The position numbers and the translations under genes are program-made. A DNA stretch of 49,800 nucleotides. It comes from Pseudomonadales bacterium (GTDB taxonomy: Bacteria; Pseudomonadota; Gammaproteobacteria; Pseudomonadales; Ketobacteraceae). The stretch spans positions 1 through 49,800 of the forward strand of contig JAGUVW010000033.1 of NCBI GenBank assembly GCA_020062665.1. The letters are read 5' to 3'. Numbering within the stretch: the stretch's first letter is position 1; each line of letters starts with the position of its first letter. This document shows, piece by piece, positions 45,183 through 49,800 of this stretch. The notes beneath the pieces are model-generated. The model saw only the letters and a program-made list of their open reading frames with translations, had not been told where the DNA came from and made no database searches.

Positions 45183-45323
45183 AACCATGACAAATAGTCG
45201 ACCACATAGTGTTGTCAATCCCAATTGCGAAATTCGCGGGAGGTCATGCTGTAATCACAGCCGCGTTGTATGGCTCACCGTCCGCACTCATTATGGGGGC
45301 TTTTTTTGATATATAGGAACAGT

Positions 45324-45422
45324 ATGTTGGTCATCGGTTGGGGAATCGCGTTGAACGCCTTGCACGATTATCTGTTTCTAGGCACCAACGACCGTCAAGC
45401 TTTTAATCGTGGTGCCCGGTGA
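45324..45422 (+). CDS. Possible 32-residue ORF
   Basis: ATG 45324 follows AGGA by about six bases; the product MLVIGWGIALNALHDYLFLG... ends at 45422, overlapping the end of the leftward gene at 45395. It is partly hydrophobic and might be a small membrane peptide, but coding is uncertain. Confidence 0.25.
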   Translation: MLVIGWGIALNALHDYLFLGTNDRQAFNRGAR

Positions 45423-45598
45423 TCATCAAACCCCATAAACCCCGCCTTGCTGCCAGTGAGCATGTGGCACTTCCGGCAGTGATATAGCTTGCCGGACTCA
45501 GGCGCGAAGCCCCTGTATTCCCAATCGTGCTTTCCCTTGCGGTACCCACGGCGCCGGAATAGCCATGTGATCCAGTTAAACGTTCTCAATACGTGCAT
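45395..45598 (-). CDS. Small basic protein with a Cys pair
   Basis: A 67-residue protein from ATG 45598, with GGGAGG six bases upstream; longer in-frame starts lack a ribosome site. It is basic (FRRRGYRKGKHDWEYRG) and has C-x2-C (YHCRKCHM), so a zinc ribbon or nucleic-acid binding is possible. It starts 45 bases downstream of the 45643 gene's stop and is probably the last gene of that leftward operon. Confidence 0.55.
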   Translation of the reverse strand: MHVLRTFNWITWLFRRRGYRKGKHDWEYRGFAPESGKLYHCRKCHMLTGSKAGFMGFDDHRAPRLKA

Positions 45599-45642
45599 GT
45601 GGTACCTCCCTGTCATATAGACAGCGAGCACACATACAAACG

Positions 45643-46257
45643 TCAAATGTAATAGGTCAAAATGCTAAAGCGTGCAGTTGGCTTTATTTCGCCCGGATGG
45701 ATCACGTTACCTGAAATGACAAAAGTGTGCTGAACTCCATTTTTGTCGATGCAGGGCAGTTTCTCTCCCATTTTTAGCTTTTCAGGTTCGACATTCTGAA
45801 GACTCTGTATATAGATCGTTTGCAGCAATCCGCTCAGATTTTGCATGGTGAGCGCGCTATTTTCTGAATAACGCTGCAACATCCTTGCAAGTACATGAGC
45901 GGTGATTTCAATGCTATGCCCCAACGGCTTTACCGCGTTATTGGTGACTTCAAAAAATCCAAGAATAAACCGCTGATGTTTATATTCTTCGGGTGTAACG
46001 CTGAACAAAGTCACGTTCATCTGGAAACCATCGTCATACACAATACTGATCAACTCAGGATATTGGTAAGCTGCTTCGCGAAACCTGACTTGCAAACTCT
46101 TTGTATCAGGTGATTCTTGAAGTGACAGGCGCTCTATATACGGCTTTAGTTGGCGTATTTTTTCAATAAACCGATTTGCCTTTATATGAGCATTACTTAC
46201 GCTCAATTGCAGATCTGTAATCACGTTGATGCTAGGGTATTTGATCTCTTCACTCAT
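45643..46257 (-). CDS. Hypothetical island protein, 204 aa
   Basis: A soluble alpha/beta protein from ATG 46257 (MSEEIKYPSINVITDLQLSV). The middle is beta-rich (PELISIVYDDGFQMNVTLFS), then helical (ITAHVLARMLQRYSENSALT). Not recognised. Its start overlaps the stop of the membrane-anchored gene by 8 bases, so the two are translationally coupled. Confidence 0.7.
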   Translation of the reverse strand: MSEEIKYPSINVITDLQLSVSNAHIKANRFIEKIRQLKPYIERLSLQESPDTKSLQVRFREAAYQYPELISIVYDDGFQMNVTLFSVTPEEYKHQRFILGFFEVTNNAVKPLGHSIEITAHVLARMLQRYSENSALTMQNLSGLLQTIYIQSLQNVEPEKLKMGEKLPCIDKNGVQHTFVISGNVIHPGEIKPTARFSILTYYI

Positions 46258-46888
46258 GCAAAGACCCCGTCTTTTCTTCTGCTTCCTTACAGTAGATGCT
46301 CAGCAAGCCTTTGTTGTGATGATTTCTTTGCTCTTCTCTAAAGCGCTCGATTTTCTTTAGTTTTTCGCGCATACATTCAACCGCATCCCAATCATCTATA
46401 GGTTCTGACGGTAAGGCTGCGTGTTTTCTTAATGCATCAGCGGCTTCTGCCGCTCTGATTCCTAGCATTGCGTATTGAAATTGTCGCTCTTCAAAAAAAT
46501 CACAATAGTCAGGCCCATAGGCTACATATTCGTCGACTGCATTAATCTTTAAGTTGGCGACTTCGATTCTATTTGGCAGCATTAAAACCTGATACATTAA
46601 CTCCTTTGGCAACGACTTCCATTCGACTTTTGCGGTATCGGGCTCAAAATTTGGTCTTACCGTATTCGGTTTCCACACGCCAGAACTATCCGGCTGGCCG
46701 TTGTCTTCCACCACCGCAGCACACCCCGCAACAAATTTATTGAGCAAACAAATAACATGGACTGCCAAATGTTCAGCATCCTTTTTGTTTTTCATGACTT
46801 GACCGATCCAATCTATTAGCCACTTCAGAAAAATCCCAACGATAACGCCAATCACGGTAAACATGGGTGCTATATATTCAATTTGCAT
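46250..46888 (-). CDS. Membrane-anchored hypothetical protein, 212 aa
   Basis: The start is ATG 46888 (MQIEYIAPMFTVIGVIVGIF), with GGAG about six bases upstream; a TTG at 46900 is in frame but less likely. One N-terminal membrane helix (about 6-25) is followed by a cytoplasmic helical domain (KKDAEHLAVHVICLLNKFVA...). The C-terminal tail is charged. No enzyme motif is seen. It lies 75 bases downstream of the SRAP gene and is coupled to the 45643 gene, which would suit a membrane-linked toxin, effector or defence module, but that is a guess. Confidence 0.65.
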   Translation of the reverse strand: MQIEYIAPMFTVIGVIVGIFLKWLIDWIGQVMKNKKDAEHLAVHVICLLNKFVAGCAAVVEDNGQPDSSGVWKPNTVRPNFEPDTAKVEWKSLPKELMYQVLMLPNRIEVANLKINAVDEYVAYGPDYCDFFEERQFQYAMLGIRAAEAADALRKHAALPSEPIDDWDAVECMREKLKKIERFREEQRNHHNKGLLSIYCKEAEEKTGSLHE

Positions 46889-46963
46889 CTCTTGCTCCAA
46901 GGAAATTTGAGTTCATCAGTTGTTGGGCAGGTTGCCAACATACGGTTTTGAATCTCTGTGTTA

Positions 46964-47899
46964 TCAAGCCGCCAACACATGCGAGTAATACGCACGCTCT
47001 TTGTGATCCAGCAATTCATCCAGTTGCTGCAAAGTCTGGCCCGCAGGATTTAACCACTGATCGATCTTGTCGTAACTCAAAAACACTGGACACCGGTCAT
47101 GGCCGGCTGCTGCCACTTCGGGTGGCGGTTCGTCGGTTACCATGCTGAACGAACGAATCTGTCCCAGTTCCGGATGCTGGTAAATTTCATAGAGGCTGGC
47201 CGCATGCATCCCGTCGTGGCCGTCGGGACTGAACTTGATTTCAACACTCTTTCCATCGCGTTCCACCCATTCATAAAAATTCTGAAACGGGAAGATGGCG
47301 TGCTGCTTTCCGAACAGCGGAATCCAGTTGCGTGCGCTCTGCAATGAATCACGGCGGGAATTGAACACGTTGTAATTGTTCGGTACCTCAATGCCAGTGC
47401 GTGGCAGGATGCGAAAGCGCGCAGGCACAAACAGTCGCTTACCTGCATCTTCGATAATGATCGGGGCGAAGTAGAACGGATAAATACGATAACTGTCGCC
47501 GGGCGGCTTCGCTGCGTTTTCCAGCGCGGCTTTGGCTTTGTCGAGTTTGCGCTGCTTGACTTCAAACGCTTTCTGATTGGTTTTGGTGGCCTTGATTTTC
47601 AGCTTTTCCTCTGCCACCTGAAATTCAACGTCGGCTTCGTTCATCGCCTGTTCCAGTTGGCGTTGCTCTTTCACTTTCCAGCGCCGCTGAATGAGTGCCA
47701 GTTCTTTCGCTGCGCTGCCATCCAGTGCGACCAGTCCGGCAATCAGTTCGTCAGGGATTTTGATCGTGCAACGAAAGCTGTCATCGAATTCTTTTTCGCG
47801 TGCCCGCGCCACTTCCAGAAAGTCATGCCAATGAGTATCGACGCGAAGTTTCTTGCACATCTCCCGATATTCGGCCCAAAGCCTTGCTGAATAACACAT
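46964..47899 (-). CDS. SOS response-associated peptidase (SRAP/YedK/HMCES family)
   Basis: A 311-residue protein beginning MCYSAR, so the catalytic Cys2 is available after Met removal. Later family motifs are PNNYNVFNSRRDSLQSARNW, NFYEWVE (active-site Glu) and GHDRCPVFLSYD (His). SRAP proteins form a stable thiazolidine link with abasic sites in single-stranded DNA and protect them. Unusually, residues about 60-135 form an inserted charged coiled coil (EQRQLEQAMNEADVEFQVAE...). AGGAG precedes the ATG, and a LexA box lies 62 bases upstream. Confidence 0.88.
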   Translation of the reverse strand: MCYSARLWAEYREMCKKLRVDTHWHDFLEVARAREKEFDDSFRCTIKIPDELIAGLVALDGSAAKELALIQRRWKVKEQRQLEQAMNEADVEFQVAEEKLKIKATKTNQKAFEVKQRKLDKAKAALENAAKPPGDSYRIYPFYFAPIIIEDAGKRLFVPARFRILPRTGIEVPNNYNVFNSRRDSLQSARNWIPLFGKQHAIFPFQNFYEWVERDGKSVEIKFSPDGHDGMHAASLYEIYQHPELGQIRSFSMVTDEPPPEVAAAGHDRCPVFLSYDKIDQWLNPAGQTLQQLDELLDHKERAYYSHVLAA

Positions 47900-47960
47900 T
47901 TTGTTCCGCTCCTGCCTGTCAGTTTGGTTAATTTGCCATCAGTGCGAGCTTATGGGTATA

Positions 47961-47976
47961 CTGTACATGCATACAG
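47961..47976. promoter_or_regulatory. LexA (SOS) box between the SRAP gene and the 47988 gene
   Basis: CTGTACATGCATACAG matches the CTGT-N8-ACAG SOS box, with flanking TA on the left as in strong boxes. It overlaps the -10 (TATACT at 47957-47962) of a rightward promoter whose -35 is TTGCCA (47933-47938, 18-base spacer). LexA would block the rightward 47988 gene and could also reach the SRAP start. Confidence 0.85.
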
Positions 47977-47987
47977 TTAGGTGACAT

Positions 47988-48386
47988 ATGCCAAACCCTT
48001 CATTTATCGATGAAATCCCAATACCAGCTGATTCTGAGCTATTGTCTGAATACTTGGCGCTTGGTTGGTGTCGACTTGAAGACCCGCCGCTCCTGAAATG
48101 GCAGGCTGGCAAAGGTATGCCTAGCCATCCCAATAAATCACAGGGCCCCCCGGTAAACGAGCTGTTGCAGATGCTGGATGGCCGGTGGCTGGATGGATTC
48201 AATCGATATCTCCCGAACCCGCAGGGTTGTGAAAAGGAATTCACAGATTTGAGATTAGCGCTGACAGTGAGGTTCCAAAAGATCGAACGCCGTCAAAAAC
48301 GCTTTAAAAGTGCGCCCATGGTTGCGAGTTGGAAGCCGATAGATGCTTGGATAATCCCATTGTCAGGAGATGACGGCAAAGGATGA
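47988..48386 (+). CDS. Hypothetical protein under a LexA box, 132 aa
   Basis: A Trp- and Pro-rich soluble protein from ATG 47988, with AGGTGA about five bases upstream. Sequence such as LEDPPLLKWQAGKGMPSHPN and VNELLQMLDGRWLDGFNRYL belongs to no family I recognise. Its start lies 12 bases after the LexA box, so it is expected to be SOS-induced, which suggests a role in induction, excision or lysis control of the island. Confidence 0.65.
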   Translation: MPNPSFIDEIPIPADSELLSEYLALGWCRLEDPPLLKWQAGKGMPSHPNKSQGPPVNELLQMLDGRWLDGFNRYLPNPQGCEKEFTDLRLALTVRFQKIERRQKRFKSAPMVASWKPIDAWIIPLSGDDGKG

Positions 48387-48458
48387 TGGTGGAGGGTAGA
48401 TCAAACGCAGTGAGTGGCCACGCATTGACAATGTAATACCCGAACCGGAGGTACTTAA

Positions 48459-49388
48459 ATGATCTACCGCGCCTTTTGTTATCGGCCCAAGCTGGCAAGT
48501 CGGTCCGACGCAGCGACAGTTTTTATTGATGCAGATGACTGCGATGGTGCTGAGCGACGCCTCCGCACGCTGTTGTCATTGCTTTGGCAGTGCGGAGAAT
48601 CAGAAGTCGATTTTTATAACCTCTGCCATGAAAACACACTACGCTTCCAGTCTTTGCGGTCTGATGATGGAGCACGGTTCCTGTTGGAAATTGGCAGTAC
48701 TGCAGACCGGCCCGTCTATTGCCGTGATCCGCTATTGTTGGTCGGTCCTGAATCCATGACACGTCTGCGCGCCGCGCTGGATTCTCTCCCAAGCACACCA
48801 ACAGCGAAAGAGCTAGAACAGACCGCTGGACGTTATACAGCTATGCGCCGTGTCGAGATCGACGGGCGGTCTGCCAATATCGCGCCGTATCTGAATAAGC
48901 ACCGCCCTCAGAATCAGATGCTGGTCGAAGGAGTCCCGCTCAACCCCACGCTGCACCATGCGTTTCATTGGAACACATCAGAACACCGCGATCCGGTGGA
49001 GTTGGATGATTGGTGGATGCGCCCCTACGTCGTGTCCGAAAATTGGGTGGCTAGGGAATCTAGCGAACGTTATCGCCGAGATTGCGAATTGGAAGAGGGA
49101 TTGATCTGGACTGACGGCAAGGTTGACTTTGACCAGTGGCTATCAGAATCAAATGAAGCCTTTGAACATGACTTGGCCGCTCGCAAGGCGTATTGGTATG
49201 CGCACTTCCCCGAAGGTATTCGCTACCGTGTGCAGATGCTCGGTGATTCAGCGGGCAAGTTTTGGGGCAACTATGACAGATTGTCCGATGCCGTCAGAGC
49301 AGCCAAAGTGGGTGAACCCATGGGATTCCTTTACGCTGAGCTGCCCTTGCATTTGCCGCCTGACGAAATATCCGCTGCGGATGCGTGA
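48459..49388 (+). CDS. Hypothetical protein, 309 aa
   Basis: Starts at ATG 48459 after GGAGG with a seven-base gap. A TTGACA lies at 48425-48430, but no clear -10 follows it. It is acidic and soluble, with many Trp and Tyr in the C-terminal half (WWMRPYVVSENWVARESSER, YWYAHFPEGIRYRVQMLGDS). No domain recognised, no signal peptide. It is followed by a terminator. Confidence 0.7.
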   Translation: MIYRAFCYRPKLASRSDAATVFIDADDCDGAERRLRTLLSLLWQCGESEVDFYNLCHENTLRFQSLRSDDGARFLLEIGSTADRPVYCRDPLLLVGPESMTRLRAALDSLPSTPTAKELEQTAGRYTAMRRVEIDGRSANIAPYLNKHRPQNQMLVEGVPLNPTLHHAFHWNTSEHRDPVELDDWWMRPYVVSENWVARESSERYRRDCELEEGLIWTDGKVDFDQWLSESNEAFEHDLAARKAYWYAHFPEGIRYRVQMLGDSAGKFWGNYDRLSDAVRAAKVGEPMGFLYAELPLHLPPDEISAADA

Positions 49389-49418
49389 TGATAAGTGATT
49401 CCCTCTCCTAAAAGTAAG

Positions 49419-49440
49419 GCCCGCCCAGCGCGGGCTTTTT
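49419..49440 (+). terminator. Terminator after the 48459 gene
   Basis: Stem GCCCGC (49419-49424) / GCGGGC (49430-49435), a 5-base loop, then five T residues. The stem sequence is the same as the one after the integrase. Confidence 0.9.
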
Positions 49441-49712
49441 CATGTTTGTTCAGCGCCTAACACTTCTCTGCGTTTTCATTGGTGGCAACGACTATGGATG
49501 CCGGGCACTTCGCCCGAATCTGAATGTGTCCCATTTTCGGTGCTGGTATTGATCGAATTGATATTGTCGATTGCTTTATTCGACGCTGAACGGCTGCACT
49601 CCGATTATTCTTCGCTGCCTTTGGCAGTGTCGTCGAATACAGGGCGCTTGAATGGTTCTTTAACCGCTTAATGTCCGTGTCCCGTGGCAGATCGCTTCTG
49701 CTGTTAGCAGCG

Positions 49713-49800
49713 ATGTAAAACTGACCCACCCCAGCGAAGTAAAATTGACCCACCTGGGCTAACGTTGCGGCCTTTTGCAGGCCGCCCATGTTGACCCAGG
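49713..49800 (+). mobile_element. Left end of an IS21-family-like insertion sequence (partial)
   Basis: Three related repeats, GTAAAACTGACCCACC (49714-49729), GTAAAATTGACCCACC (49738-49753) and TGTTGACCCAGG near the end, lead out of the window. This pattern of spaced GTAAAA-TGACCCA repeats is familiar from the ends of IS21-type elements just upstream of istA. The transposase genes would lie beyond the edge, so the call is tentative. Confidence 0.55.

Larger units (their letters stand above)
36780..49710. mobile_element. Integrated satellite-like island (ends uncertain)
   Basis: The block begins with a tyrosine integrase next to an AT-rich, repeat-rich junction. It carries an excisionase-like protein, TOPRIM primase, DUF3631 ATPase, TubC-N-like protein, P27-like TerS, and unknown cargo. 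No large terminase, portal, capsid or tail gene is visible. Spacers are AT-richer than in the flanking chromosome and many genes overlap by four bases. The left end is placed near the 36783 hairpin; the right end is unknown and may lie beyond the window or at the IS element near 49713. Gene order resembles Gram-negative PICI-type satellites, which is inference. Confidence 0.65.
49389..49800. other. Region without a convincing gene; right edge of the window
   Basis: About 410 bases. A terminator lies at 49419-49440. The rest (to about 49710) has only weak frames. From about 49713 the sequence becomes IS21-like terminal repeats. Confidence 0.5.

Noticed and set aside
45187..45309. 40-codon frame after the coiled-coil gene
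   Set aside because: No ribosome site, unusual composition and overlap with other tiny frames in the same gap; judged chance.
49457..49789. 110-codon leftward frame at the right edge
   Set aside because: It begins inside the IS21-like terminal repeats, lacks a ribosome site and shows no domain; it looks like a chance frame across the IS boundary.

Overview
The window reads as gammaproteobacterial chromosome, probably from a Pseudomonadales/Oceanospirillales-type organism. The support is a tmcA-type tRNA(Met) cytidine acetyltransferase, a YeaC family protein, a CspA-type cold-shock gene with a long leader, an N-acetylglutaminylglutamine amide (NAGGN) osmoprotectant locus and several c-di-GMP proteins. 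The species cannot be fixed from the sequence alone. No rRNA, tRNA or CRISPR array was seen.

Positions 1 to about 36,700 are GC-rich core genome with compact operons. In order they hold: the start of tmcA (cut by the window edge), a hypothetical protein and a membrane diguanylate cyclase; a FapA/DUF342 protein; a CBS protein, an MscS channel and a cold-shock protein; a complete Wadjet (JetABCD, MksBEFG-like) operon whose last defence gene overlaps an RluA-family pseudouridine synthase gene; the NAGGN trio (amidotransferase, acetyltransferase/ATP-grasp synthetase, M42 peptidase); a double glutaredoxin/GST-N protein divergent from a MarR regulator; an RND efflux operon; a YeaC protein, a degenerate EAL protein, a metallophosphatase, NAD kinase and a PLP-dependent deaminase; a coiled-coil protein, an AraC regulator, a 26-residue acidic microprotein and a nitroreductase.

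From about 36,780 to the right edge the character changes: AT-richer spacers, small 4-base-overlapping genes and mostly unrecognised products. A P4-type tyrosine integrase is followed by a hypothetical protein, an AlpA/excisionase-like protein, a TOPRIM primase, a DUF3631 ATPase, a TubC-N-like docking protein, a strongly structured non-coding stretch, and a P27-like terminase small subunit. No large terminase, portal, capsid or tail gene is visible. That gene order resembles a phage satellite (Gram-negative PICI-like) rather than a full prophage. Rightwards lie two coiled-coil proteins, a leftward cargo block (small Cys protein, unknown protein, membrane-anchored protein, SRAP/YedK-type protein) and two unknown rightward genes. 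A near-consensus LexA box lies between the SRAP gene and the next rightward gene. The window ends in what looks like the terminal repeats of an IS21-family insertion sequence.

The most promising material is the satellite-like island with its repeat clusters and three-way-junction element, the SOS-box SRAP locus, and the coupling of a Wadjet operon to an RNA modification gene.
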